Source: Sanguinoderma infundibulare
Lineage: Eukaryota > Basidiomycota > Agaricomycetes > Polyporales > Polyporaceae
Length of the DNA stretch: 64,000 nt
Direction: 5' to 3'
Assembly: GCA_032821775.1 (NCBI GenBank)
Contig: JAVLRN010000001.1
Coordinates: 1,550,001-1,614,000 of the forward strand
Shown: piece by piece, positions 33,749-45,900 of the stretch
Layout of the letters: each line of letters starts with the position of its first letter
How positions within the stretch are numbered: position 1 is the stretch's first letter
The notes under the pieces: model-generated
The model's database searches: none
The model's input: only the letters and a program-made list of their open reading frames with translations
Told to the model about the DNA's origin: nothing
Program-made: the position numbers and the translations under genes

Positions 33749-34157
33749 AGATTGGGGAAACTTTGTTCCAGAATATCCTCGGTGGGAGGATGGCCGACGT
33801 CCAGGAATTCTGCGGTAATGCGGTACGCTTCCTAGCCATGCGTTCAATTCCTCGGGCATTGCCCTGAGTGATATTGCGGATATGCTATGCGCACAAGGTT
33901 CTATGTGGTCGGGGATGTACATATGTAGTAACGTATAATCTTGGCGAAATCGTAGAAAAGTGCAACGTACCCAGTCCACGTACTGTACAAGAGCGGTATT
34001 CTGTAAGAATGCCCAGTCAAGGAGAACGATGCGAGCGACGGAGTATTAGCAAGGTAAGTGGGTGCGGACAGGACCAACGATTGTGAAGACGGGATGCGAT
34101 GCGATGTGATACGGAGGCAGGGCGAGAATCACAAGTAAGGAGAATGCTGCTGCGGTA
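33749..34157. other. Intergenic, convergent 3' spacer
   Basis: 409 bp between frataxin (+) and the unknown 209-aa gene (-). No supported gene. Confidence 0.5.
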
Positions 34158-34840
34158 TTAGGTCTGGGTTTGGGTGCCGTCGCTATCGTATTGCCTTCTG
34201 CGATTGAGGAAAAGGGCCCCGAGGAACCTTGCACCGCGGCGATTAGCTTAGAAAGGAATCTTCCAAAGGCAAAGACGTACCGGTTCGTGTCCTCGTATTG
34301 CTGGGTCACACGCCTGACCTCAACGTGGTCAACTACAGAAGCATCCTTCGAGGGTATCGATATCGTGAACGAGGGAGTGTTCCGGTGCGCCTCCTGAGGC
34401 GCCGCGGGGAGCGGTCCAGGAGCCGGGGCGAATTTACTCGGGACACAGGGAAAGAGGTGCTCGAGATCGGGCTGAGGGCGTGCATCGAGCGGCAGCTGCG
34501 TCGATGACGAGGTGGAGGTGAAGAGCATGCGATGCCGCTGCTCCGCGTGGAGGTCGTGCAGGAGGCTGTTGACGTGCTTGTACTCGCCTGCGTGCTCCAG
34601 CCATTGGGCGTACTCGCAAGGCGCTAAGCATCCGGCGGCTCGTTCATCGACATCGACATCCTCCTCCCCGTCGCTGTCGCCGCTCCTCCACGGCGCTTTG
34701 CCCTTGTCGGTGGTATGCAATTGCGGAGGTGCGAACTGTCGCCTGCGTTTGGCCTCTCTTTCGAACGTATCGATGGTGGGCTCCTGAGGGAAGTAGGCGT
34801 CTGGTACGAAGGACGGGGTAGACCTCTGGCGTTTCAGCAT
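34158..34840 (-). CDS. Hypothetical 209-aa protein, nuclear-looking
   Basis: Not recognised. Exons 34840-34281 and 34227-34158 give 209 aa. The N terminus has a likely nuclear signal (EREAKRRRQF), an acidic tract (DSDGEEDVDVDERAAG), then CLAPCEYAQWLEHAGEYKHV, whose CEYAQWLEHA helix is a good anchor for homology searches, followed by NSLLHDLHAEQRHR. A Pro/Ala-rich linker leads to a C-terminal helix (VRRVTQQYEDTNRFLGALF) and LNRRRQYDSD. This looks like a small scaffold with two helical ends. It is divergent from WDR70 with 254 bp between start codons. Confidence 0.65.
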
Positions 34841-35094
34841 GGCTCCGGAGTGGGGGTGGACGCTATATGGGTGGAGAGAAGTGCCAGAAGTTCTTGTAGG
34901 AGCTCTGTGGTTGCCAATATACGCGAGGTCTCTGGTGGCTGTAGTTTGCAGCCCGGTTCGGCGCCAAAGCGTGCCTCAAATACGCGTCACGCGCCTCGGT
35001 AAAACGCGATTCCCATAGAGGTGGTGCACTGTGGACTGCGTAGTTCCCCTCACCCTCTCTGTTCTCGTCTCGCCACACTTTTTGGTTGCCCATC

Positions 35095-37831
35095 ATGTCT
35101 GACATGGACGTCTTTGCGGCCATGGGAATCGCCGGGTTTGGGAAGAAGCTGAAACAGCGTCAACTGGATCCCAACCGGTTCGAAAAGAACAAGAGGGGAG
35201 ATACGGTGAGACACTTTCCAAGGATAGTGTAACTCGGATTTTATTGAACAGAGATTCCAGGGAACCCGTGCATCGTCTACTGCGGCCGCGGCGAAACCAG
35301 ACGATAGCGCCGCCCAGAAACCGAGTTCTTCAGCCACTCCACAACCGAACTCGGAGGAGCCTGACTTTGACCCCGATGAGGTTGGGCCCCCTCCTCCGCC
35401 TGCAGCTGGACTGGACGGTATCGAGGAAGAGCCAGAGTTTGATGCCTCAGAAGACGAGCCAGAAGAGGCGCAATTCCCGATCTCTCACGAGCTCCTCCTC
35501 AAGGACCACACCAAGGTCGTATCTGCCCTGACAATGGACCCGTCTGGTGCGCGAGTATTGTCCGGTTCGCACGACTACGACTGCAAGTTGTGGGACTTTG
35601 GAGGGATGGACTGGAGGTGTAAGCCATTCAAGACTTGGGAACCCGCCGGTTCTTACTACGTGCGCTTCCTTTCCAGCTCGTCCCAGGCGAATGCAAGGTT
35701 GACCTCTGTGGCGTGGTGTCTGCAGATACATGACGTGAAGTTTTCCAACGATGGGCAGCAGTTCTTGGTTATCTCTGGGACCACGCAACCGAAGCTTTAT
35801 GATAGGGACGGCGAGGAGCTGTACGTAGCATCTTATTCGTTCTGTGTGCGGACAGTCTGACCTGACTGGCAGGGCCACGTTCATCAAGGGAGACCAGTAC
35901 ATTCGTGACATGAAGAATACTGCGTGCGTATGCAGACTTCAGCCCAGCTTCGCACGATCCTCACATCCGGCCTGTTGCCTAGGGGGCACGTCGCAGAACT
36001 GACGTCTTGTGCATGGCATCCGAAGGATTCCCAGACGTTCGTTACTGGATCCGTTGACTCAACCATCCGGTATGTTTGCTACCTTTTCTATTCGCGAACC
36101 GATCAGAGAACTTACAATTCTTTACAATTCCAGGATCTGGGATGTCGAGAACAAACGGAAGCAGAAGACCGTGATTGTCGTGAAATCGAAGGAAAGGGGC
36201 GCACGCACGAAAGTGAATGCATGCGCGTACTCTGCTGATGGCAGCCTCATTGGCGGTGGTGAGCTTTCCGATACTTGTACGGTTTCACACGAATGACGTT
36301 GTTAATCGCTTCCATACAGCCTGCTTGGATGGTGCGCTGCATATGTGGCAAACTAAGTCCAATTTTGTCCGCCCAACCATGTCGATCGAGGGCGCGCATA
36401 CCAAAGGCACGGAGACGGGCTCGCTCGTGTTCTCCGTCGATGGCCGCACTGTCCTTACCCGTGGCGGGGACGACACCGTGAAACGTAAGTCATCCGTTGG
36501 CCATCGTGGATGTGGTTGACGTCATGACCAGTTTGGGATCTGCGATCGTTCAAGAAGCCGCTCGTCGTCCGCTCAGGGCTTGCGACGTTATACCCAAACA
36601 CAAATGCCATTTTCAGTCCGGATAACAAGTATATCGTGACCGGTGCAGGCGCCCCGACGAAGGGCGGCAAGGGTCACTTGGTCTTCATGAGGAAGGACAC
36701 CTTTGAAACGGTCAAAGATCTTGAAGTGGATACCACGCCGGTCAAAGTGTTTTGGCACTCAAAGATCAACCAGGTATGCGCACCAAATATTATAGCCCCA
36801 TTCACAGCGGCTCATCGAAGAACCATAGATTGTCACGGGCATGTCAAGTGGGCAGATATGCGTATTATACTCGCCGGATATGTCCGCCAATGGTGCCAAG
36901 CTGCCCCTCAACAAAGGACCGCCACGGAAAGCGACGATCGAGGACATGTCCGATGCTGTGGCGGCGCCGACCATTATCACGCCGCACGCCTTGCCCATGT
37001 TCCGCGACAGCGAGGTCGGTCGCAGCACGAAGCGCAAGCGAGAGAAAGAACGAATGGATCCCAGGAAGAGTCGGAAGCCGGAGCTGCCCGTCACTGGACC
37101 CGGCCGGGGGGGACGAGTTGGCGCAAGCGCGACTCAGCACGTCGTGCAGAATCTGGTCCGAGACACGACAAGAGACGAAGACGTACGTGCAACAGCTGTC
37201 TTTCTTCTTGTGTTCTGGGACGGTCTTCCACCGCGTCATCCCGGATATCAGCCGCTTCCCTCATCGCTGACATCAGTGGTCATCCTGCATCTATCTATCG
37301 GATGCCACTGTGGCAAGAGTCGTCTCGCAGTCTTTGAGAGGTTGCGGGGACGGTCTCGTTGTCCTGCTCATCGAGCAGTCGACGGGTGGGGCATCGGGCC
37401 TCTGGAGGGTCCAATCAGAGCGAGTTTGGCGGTTGCCGTTGTGACACGCCGAACGCGCGTTGCCATCCGGAACAGGCCCGAGTGTCCAAATCTGGCCCAG
37501 CTCCTGTCTTCCCATCTTTCCCTCCCCCCACGATGTTCTCCGTCCTCCGCCTGCACTGAGGCTCTGGTGTACTGACAAACCGCCTTGCTTACCAGCCACG
37601 CGAGGCCCTGCTCAAGCTGGCCGCAACTGCCGACGAGAATCCAGTTTGGACATCTGGTAAGTGATAAAAATTTCACCCTGATGGAGCCAGCTATGTTTGG
37701 TCATGTTTGCGATCGGGCTGTGATTGCTGACGTGTGAACTCAATTTTTGGAACTCAGCTTGGCGCGCGAACCAGCCAAAGCCCGTCTTTGCGGCCGCGGA
37801 GGACCCAGGAGAGGAGGAGGAAAAGGACTAG
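35095..37831 (+). CDS. WDR70 WD40-repeat protein
   Basis: Homologue of WDR70 (Drosophila 'gastrulation defective'), which works with CRL4 ubiquitin ligase in H2B ubiquitination at DNA breaks and is found in spliceosome-linked sets. Exons 35095-35205, 35252-35659, 35726-35820, 35873-35923, 35983-36069, 36134-36258, 36320-36484, 36532-36773, 36829-37182, 37596-37656, 37758-37831 give 590 aa. N-terminal MSDMDVFAAMGIAGFGKK, an acidic/Pro linker, then the propeller: HTKVVSALTMDPSGARVLSG, HDYDCKLWDFGGMD, SCAWHPKDSQTFVTGSVD, GGKGHLVFMRKDTFE. A conserved tail follows (RDEDPREALLKLA, split by a 413-nt intron) and an acidic end. That intron is seven times longer than its neighbours. Confidence 0.93.
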
Positions 37832-38066
37832 GACGATGGGGGCGGGTTGGCTGTGGCCGATGGGGCCCTCGATGGATGAGCGGGGGGGAAGGGGGGAGGG
37901 AAAGCGGGATAGGGAGGAAAATGAGGATGCGGGAGATCGAACCTTATTTCGTTGAGCGTATAAAGACCTCTAGCCCAACTTCGGATCTCCTGTCCCCCCA
38001 AATCTCACCTGCTCTCTTTGCCCTCCCGTCACTGCGTGACTGTCACGCGCCTCCCGGTCGGATACG

Positions 38067-40728
38067 ATGCACGACGCGCTCTCCACAAACCTCAACGGCG
38101 TCCATCTGGACTCGGTCTCTGCCCCGGACTCCCCCGCCGTCGACTCGGTCGCAACCCCCATCAACAACTCGCTCGTTCCAGACGTCAAGATCCACGTCGA
38201 TTACAACGAACAGGAGAGCGACGCGCGACACGAGCCTGCCCCCCTCAAGCTCGACAAGATAGAGAACGCGTCCATCCTTCCTCAGCTAGACACCCCCGCT
38301 GACCCCGGTACGTGTATCGCTCCATTTCATTCATCTTCGCGCCCTGACGCGCGCCAAGATACCATCCCCATCGCTCCTCCTCATGGCACCCCGCCTCCAC
38401 CAGGCGAATCCCCCAACGACGTGAAGATGGCTGAAGAAAACGCGCCAGCTCCTGGCGGGGACGTGGAGATGTCGGAGTCGAGTGGCAAGGCGAACGGTCT
38501 CCCTAACGGACAAACGCACGAGTCGCCCGTTGCGACACCGGTCTCTCCCTCGCTACCACCTGCTGTATCTTCGAGTGAACCCGCTGTCGACTCCCATGCT
38601 GCGTCGTCCCCGTACGCTAATAATACGAATGCTAATAACGATGATGATGATCGTGATAAGCCTCCGCCCGCTAAGAGAGCCAGGAAGTACTCGGACGCCG
38701 AGAGAGCATCGCTCGCGAATGTAAGCACGTCTCCTCTCCTGTGCGCCATTATGGGCGTACTAATGTCTTTCCTCATCGCGTTCTGAAGACCGGTACTCCA
38801 CCTCCAGCCTCGGTCTCCCCTCCTCCTAACGGCAACGTTCCTCTGGAGCCTGCTGGTCCATCCACCCTCTCTGCTGCTCAGTGGCGCTTCTCATCCTCAA
38901 CTGTTCGTACGCTCAAGAAGATGAAGGACGCGGGTCCCTTCCTCAACCCTGTCGATCCCGTCGCTCTTGGCATCCCCCACTATCCCCAAGTCATCAAACG
39001 CCCCATGGACTTCTCCACCATCGAGCGCAAACTTGCTGCCTCCAATCCCTCAAAACCTGACCCAAACTCCGCCAACCCCCGCTACTACAACGCCGATCAG
39101 TTCGTGCAGGACGTTCGTCTTATCTTCACGAACTGCGTCACGTTCAACGGTGCGGAGCACGCGGTCACCCAGATGGGTAAGCGAGTGGAAGCCGTCTTCG
39201 ACAAGCAGATCAAGCAGATGCCTCCTCCAGAAGAGGTACGACTCCCTCATCCATTCATCGCTACGGCTCTATCTCATTTCTATCAGCCTAAGGCTCCGAC
39301 GCCAAAGAAAGTCGCGTCACCTCCCCCACCACCTCCCCCGCCCAAGAAGCAGGCTCGACGGCCGTCAGCGCCGGTTGCTCCCGTTATCCGACGGAACGAG
39401 GAGGCGGTTGGGAGGCCGAAGCGCGAGATCCATCCTCCTCCTCCAAAGGATCTTCCGTACGCCGAGGCGCCTCGCAAGCCACGGAAGGCCAAGGCGCCGA
39501 AGAACGCGATTGTCGCAGAGCAGATGAAGTTTTGCGAGAAGATCTGGAAGGACTTGCACCAGAAGCAGCATTACCAGATCGCGCACCCATTCTACGAACC
39601 CGTAGGCATGTAGCGCGCTTTCCTAGTTGCCGATGCGCACATTGACGAGTTCGCTCACAGATCCTGTCAAAATGGGCATTCCGGAGTACCCGAGAGTTAT
39701 CAAGAAGCCTATGGACCTCTTGACGATAAAGAAGAAGCTGGACGCGGGCGAATACCCTACACCGGAGAAGTTCCGCGACGACTTCAAGCTCATGATCAAG
39801 AACTGTACGACTTTCAACCCCCCAGGCAATCCTGTACACGAAGCGGGCAAGGCGCTTCAGAACCTTTTCGATGAGAAGTGGAAGAACTTACCCGTTCCTC
39901 GGTCACACGACGTCAGCGACGAGGAGGACGATGAGGAGGATGAGTCGGACGACGACCATCGTACTCGTACGTGGCGCGTTTTTGATGGTAGTCTAATCTG
40001 ACACTGATCCAATCCCCAAGCAGGCATGGAGAGCAAGATCGCAGACATGGAGAACGAGATTGCGACCATGAGGGCCGCCCTCAACCACAAGCGGAGCGGC
40101 AAGGAAAAGGCCAAGAAGGAGAAGGATAAGCGCGAGAAGTTTGCACCTCCTGTTGCCTCTACATCCAAAGCCGCGCCTAAGCCGTCGAAGGCTCCCCCAG
40201 CGCCGAAAGGCAAGAAGGGGAAGAAGTCGGTCACAGACGACGACGTCCTCACCTTCGAGCAGAAGAAGGATCTCAGTGACACTATCAGTAAGCTCGATGG
40301 GACTAAGCTCGAGAAGGTGATCCAGATCATCCACGACGGCGTGCCTGAAATTCGCGACGTACGTTCTGCTTTCTATCTTGTGTCATGGCGTTCGCTTACT
40401 CCGATTTCAGAGCACGGAGGAGATCGAGCTCGAGATCGACCAGCTACCTGCGGCTGTGTTGACGAAGCTCTACAACTTCGTCATCAGGCCGATGAAGCCA
40501 CCGGTCAAGCGAGCACGTACCGGGAAGGGTACAGGTACCGGCGGGCTGAAACGGAAGAGCATGGACGAAGACGTCGAGACGAAGAAGATTCGTGCGCTCG
40601 AGGAGAAGCTCAAGTCGTTCGAACAGGGCGACCGATCCGGCGGTGCCAACGGTGCAGCAGGGGAGATGAGCGAGCACTCTTCCGCGGAGTCGAGCTCAGA
40701 CGAGAGCTCGGCCAGCGACTCGGAGTGA
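38067..40728 (+). CDS. BDF1: BET-family double bromodomain protein (BDF1-like)
   Basis: Acetyl-histone reader, partner of TFIID and SWR1 in fungi. Exons 38067-38307, 38359-38720, 38789-39235, 39287-39605, 39661-39966, 40024-40358, 40411-40728 give 775 aa. Bromodomain 1: KKMKDAGPFLNPVDPVALG, HYPQVIKRPMDFSTIERKL, FTNCVTFNG. Bromodomain 2: HPFYEPVDPVKMGIPEYP, KKPMDLLTIKKKLDAG, KNCTTFNPPGNPVHEAGKAL; both acetyl-lysine Asn residues are present. Then an acidic tract, a coiled coil (MESKIADMENEIATM), the ET domain (LTFEQKKDLSDTISKLDG; ELEIDQLPAAVLTKLYNFV) and a Ser/Asp/Glu-rich C terminus. The intron between exons 4 and 5 has a GC donor at 39606, needed to keep EPVDPV. Introns 38308-38358 and 39236-39286 are stop-free, 51 nt. 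Confidence 0.94.
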
Positions 40729-41029
40729 GGTGGTTTTGGGCGTTTTCTGCACCCTCTGGACTGATATATACGCATCGCCATAATCTCTTTGTCTTTGCGG
40801 CATTCGTCAACTCCTTGTGCTCGGTGACTTCATTGATTGGGTGTTTGGCCGTTGTCATACTCGTTCATCGTCAACTTATACTCTTGCCGTCATTTCGTAC
40901 ATATTAAAATTACAGAACTCAATCATGTAGCTAGTTAAGTACCGTACGTTCATATTCCATATCCTCGGAGCTCCACTCGGAAAGCCTTGCAAGCGTGTTG
41001 AGTGCCGGTCGGACATGTTTACGAGACGG
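40729..41029. other. Intergenic, convergent spacer
   Basis: 301 bp between the BET gene (+) and the G-patch gene (-). AT-richer than its surroundings, presumably two 3' UTRs. Confidence 0.5.
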
Positions 41030-42709
41030 TCACCGACGACGTCCAGGCGCACCCGCACGGAATTTTTGCCATCCAGAACGCGATGCTTCTTGTCGCGGTT
41101 GCTCCGTGGGGGTTACCGGAGGCGCTCTTGGTATTGACGCGAGCGGGGCAGCCAGCGGGGGTACTGGGACAGAAGGCGGCCCAGAAGGCGGCGCCAAAGG
41201 AGGTCCGCCCGAGACAGGGATGGCGTTCCAACCACCTCCGCGGGATTGTGAGGCAACGTTCACCCATCCCTGACGAGGATCATTGTACGTCGGCGGGGGA
41301 GGAACAGGGACTGCCGTGGGCGGTGGAGGCGGCGCTCCATAGGGCGAGACCGGCGGCGGAGGGCCACCATACGCTGGGACTGGGGGAGGCGGCGTACCGT
41401 CACTTGTCTCAAGGGACGTCCATCCTCCAGTTCTGAAGGATGGTGCGCTCGTGTAGTCCGCGCGGGACGGCGCCGAAGTTGATGCAGATGTGGCAGGGGC
41501 TTCGGGCGCGGATGCTGGGCTGGCAGGGGCCGCGACGGGGCCCCAACCACCTCTGCCGCCTGACTGTTTGGGGGGTTCAGCGGGGGCGGGTGGCGTGTTG
41601 GTGGCGGGCGTCGTGACTGTGGCCCATCCACTCTTCTTGAAGCCGCCGCCAGTGCTAGCAGAACTTGAGGCGGCTTCGCCCGCCACAGCGACAGCAGCAG
41701 GGGGCTTCGTCATCTTCACGCCAGCCGCCTTCGCGATCTTGCGAAGCTCCTTCTCTTCGCGCTTCCTCTCCTTCTCTTTCCGTTTACTGACTTCCTCTTC
41801 CGTGTTGCGGGTTGCGCGCTGGGCGAGCTGCATGTCCCGGAAACGAACCTTGTGGTGATGGGCGTAGGAGTTGGTGTGCTCGTCGTACTGGGCGACGTTC
41901 CGGAACTGCTTCTCGCACACCTCGCAGTAGAAGGGGCGAAGGACGGTGGAGATTTCTGACTGAACAGCGGCGCGGCGCGCGACTGCATCCTACGACGTGG
42001 GCAAGATCTAAGTAAGGGTCACGGTACTGGTCACGGCATGCGAACGCACCTCGCGCTGCTTCTTCTGTTCCTCTGTCTCTTTTGTTTGCCGCTCTGAATC
42101 CAATTCGCGACGCTGTGAGACGGTCGATTCGACTGCAACAGGTTAGCTCAATGCGATGACCTCCAATGCACGACACACTCACTCATTCGAACATCTTGAT
42201 TCGCCTTCCCGAGACCCGTCAAGTCGTTCTTCACGTAGAAGGGTATGGGTTCAACACGACCTGCGCAGTGCTTGAGATACTAACATCCAATCGCAAGCTA
42301 GGAATACACACCGTCGCCTGATACACCGAGAGGCGTGCCTTCCACCCATCCCATCTTGGCGAGCAAGGAAAAGCCAACGTTTGTGCTCTTGATCTTTGTC
42401 TCCACAGTGATGACTTCGTGCGATTGCTGGCCGGAGTAGAACTCGTCATACTTGTCGACGTCCATCGCATCTGGGGCAGGCGGAGAAGGCGTCCGGGAGA
42501 CCAGAGAGACATTGTCCTCGCTGTCGTCATCTCCGTCGCCTTCGTCGTGCGATCGCTGGGGGAGTTGGGAAAGGGAAAGAAGTATGCAGGGCGTATTCCG
42601 GGTGCGAAGAATGCACAACGAATACCTTCAGCGACGTGTGGGTGATCTCGTCTGGCTCCGGGCGGTTGAGAGGGATCGCGTTCCAGCGGGCGATGGTCTC
42701 CGCCGACAT
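41030..42709 (-). CDS. G-patch and C2H2 zinc-finger protein, GPATCH8-like
   Basis: Nuclear RNA-processing type protein. Exons 42709-42626, 42555-42312, 42260-42183, 42132-42050, 41989-41030 give 482 aa. The N-terminal part has SHEVITVETKIKSTNVGFSL. The G-patch reads NVGFSLLAKMGWVEGTPLGV, with GRVEPIPFYVKNDLTGLGK. After a Glu/Gln/Lys-rich coiled segment comes one U1-type C2H2 finger (FYCEVCEKQFRNVAQYDEHT; SYAHHHKVRFRDM), then KRKEKERKREEKELRKIAKA and a long Pro/Gly-rich low-complexity tail. This order (G-patch, zinc finger, charged helix) matches GPATCH8/ZNF804-type proteins. G-patches usually activate DEAH helicases; the partner is unknown here. Divergent from MPH1. Confidence 0.87.
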
Positions 42710-42961
42710 CCCGTGTGTCTTCCCAAGAAACGAAGTTAAAGAATGCAAGAAGTAGTGCGAGAGCTGGAGAGTGGCGAGTCGAGGAGAGCGAGACGGTGCT
42801 AGGTTCGCTGTCCGACAGCGAGCGGCACTTGGACTCGGAGACGCTGCTGACGTTGGAAGGCCCACGTGACGGAGACGCGGTCCCATTCACGCGTCGCGTC
42901 TGGGCGTCTCCGCCCCTCGGCGACCACCACCTTCTTGTCTCCACCGCCCACTCTCCCTGCA

Positions 42962-45900
42962 ATGGACTCGGACGACTACTTCGACGACGATATTGACTCC
43001 TCGTTCTTGAAGGAGGTTGATGCTATAGAGGCCGCTCATCGCGCTGGCCGTGCTGCGGCAGCTGCTCCTCCTGAACCACAGCCAAGCCACAAAGCCCCGT
43101 TCAAACCTGCTGCTGTGTCGAAACCTCAGTCCTTCTCCACTCGCTCTGTGAACCATGCCTCGTCATCGAAACCACCTCCCCCACGTGCACCTGTGATCGA
43201 CCTCGCCGACTCCAGTAGTGAATATGACTTCGACGATATTGTCCTAGACGAAGACGATCTAGCAAGCATCGACAAAGCGACGAATCGTGCTCTCGGTCTC
43301 CACCCTGCGCGTTCCTCCGGTCCATCCGTTGAAGGGCCTTCCAGACGAAACGGCCTAGTCCGCCGACCGTCTGAACTTGTACAACGGAATCTGTATGGCG
43401 AAATCGCACGCGAGGAGGAGCCTCCGAAAGCGGGGTCGAGCACGCGGCCCTTCCAGCGGACTCGATCTACTCTGCGACAAAAGCCACTTCCTGGACAGGC
43501 AAAGAGGACGAAGCAATGGGACAGGACTGCCTACGCGAAGACGGGCTGGAGGAAACCGAAGCCAAATCCCGAGAAGGAAAAGGGGAAGGGTCGTGCTTCG
43601 TATAGTGACGATGACGACGAACCCCTCGAGTTCGAGCAGTTCCCCGCTCCAGAGATCCCTGTTGGGTGAGTGTTTCTTGACTTTCAATCGCCGTCCTTAA
43701 CTTATGCTTGTCATCCATGTCGATGCAGTCCGGTACGTCCAAGTGCAACGTTCACCGATACGCCCGTTGAGAATCTGGCATAGGCACCCTCAATGAAACT
43801 CCGCGCCGACCTACTAGCTGCGAAGAGTTGGATATACCCGCTTAACAAGCCCAAACGCGACTACCAGTATAACATCGTGAAGAAGTGTCTTCTTGAGAAC
43901 ACTTTGGTCGCACTCCCCACGGGTCTCGGGAAAACCTTTATTGCTGGCGTAGTAATGCTCAACTGTACGTGCCCACGTACAGGTACTCCAGATAGATCGC
44001 TTGCTGATACATCCCAGTCTACAATTGGTTTCCTGAAGGAAAGGTGGTTTTCGTTGCTCCCACGAAGCCACTCGTGGCGCAGCAAATCGATGCTTGTCAC
44101 AAGACTTGCGGAATTCCAGGGAGTGCAGCTGCGGAGTTAACTGGTAATGTAACGAAGGACAAACGTATCAATGCGGTACGACCATTTGTTTTGCTATGTG
44201 GAGCGCATATATTCAACTTGCACGCCAGTGGAGAACGAAGCGCGTATTCTATGCCACGCCGCAGACCTTGCTTAACGACCTCATCCACGGCCACGCCGAC
44301 CCGCTCGACATTGTGTTAATTGTCATTGGTAGGCATTACTAAACGACTTTAGTATCTCGCGGAATTGATGCCGCCATCACAGATGAGGCGCATAGAGGCA
44401 CGGGGGATTACGCTTACGCGCAGGTCGTCCGATATATGATGCAGCACAACCCTCATCATCGTATTCTTGCCTTGACCGCCACCCCAGGCGGCAAGCCTGA
44501 AGCGGTTCAGGAGATTGTCGACGCACTGCACATCAGTCATATCGAGATCCGTAGCGAAACGGACGCCGACCTCAAGAAGTATCTTCATACTAAGCATGAG
44601 CAAGAACACTTCGTCCAGATGACTGAAGACATCGTTGTGCTTCGAGATGCGTTGTCTGCTCTCATGGCGGTATGTTCGTCGCGATGGAATGGGCGTATCT
44701 ATTTCTAATATGACTGCCATTGTAGCCAATCATCAAGACGGTTCAGGGTGCTGGCTTCCTCAAGAACGGAAACACGTTGCCTGCCATGCTACATACATTC
44801 CGATGCCAGGCGACACTGCGCGAAATGCAGGCAGCACATTCTCCTCAGTTTGCCATTGGTGCGGTTGCTCAACTCGGACCGTTGTCAAGGGCAATGGGAT
44901 ACTTGGTATTACAGCATGTTGACTGTCTTTACTTAATGGATGATTGACGTAGGTTTTGGCCTTTAGCTGGAGAATAGCATCAGCATGTGCTATGGCTTTC
45001 TCAAGGGTATCGCGGACGCCAACCAAGATGACAACAATGCGAAGAGAGCTATCCGGAAGTCAGGTGCATTCAAGAGTCTCATGGCCAAGTTCGAGGAACA
45101 GGCTGCGCGTGGACTTTCGATGCATCCCAAGATGGACGTCCTCCGTACTCTCATGATCGACCACTTCGCACAGCGGCTACCGGACGAAGCGGATGAAATC
45201 GGTGCACAACCCAACGAATCCCGCGCGATGGTGTTCGTCTCGTATCGCGAATGCGTCGACGAGATCGTTGAGCTCCTGAATAAGGAGTCTCCGATCATCC
45301 GAGCGAAACCCTTCATCGGACAAGGTACGGACAAGAAGGGCAAGAAGGGCTACGCACAGAAGGAGCAGCTTGAGGTCCGTGTACGTCGTGTCCTGTCTGG
45401 TTCTTATTGTTGAGTTGGTGCGGTCCGTCAGGTCATCGAACAATTCAAAGCTGGAAAGTACAACGTCCTCGTCTCGACTTCTATCGGCGAAGAGGGTCTT
45501 GACATTGGCGAAGTCGACCTCATCGTTTGCTACGATGCCCAGAAGACCCCGATTCGTATGGTAAACCTGCCCCCATGGAATTTTGCGTATGGCTATTGAC
45601 AGTCTCTGTACAGTTGCAACGTATCGGACGAACAGGTCGCAAGGCGTCGGGCACGGTCCATATCCTTCTTGCGCAGGGTCGCGAAGAGCACAATTGGCAG
45701 AAGGCACAGTCCAACTACGCTGAAGTGCAACACTTCATCGTCCGTGCCTCGGATCTCGAGGTATACGGGGACGTTGACCGCCTTCTCCCCCCCGGGATTG
45801 AGCCCGAATGTGTCGAGATGGAGATGGAGATTGAGCCTTATGTCCGCGAGGAGCGCGCGTCGCGCAAAGCCGCGGGCGGGTCACCCAAGGGCAAGAAGCG

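Noticed and set aside
37183..37595. snoRNA inside the long WDR70 intron
   Set aside because: I found no convincing paired C/D boxes or H/ACA boxes by eye; a dedicated snoRNA scan would be needed.
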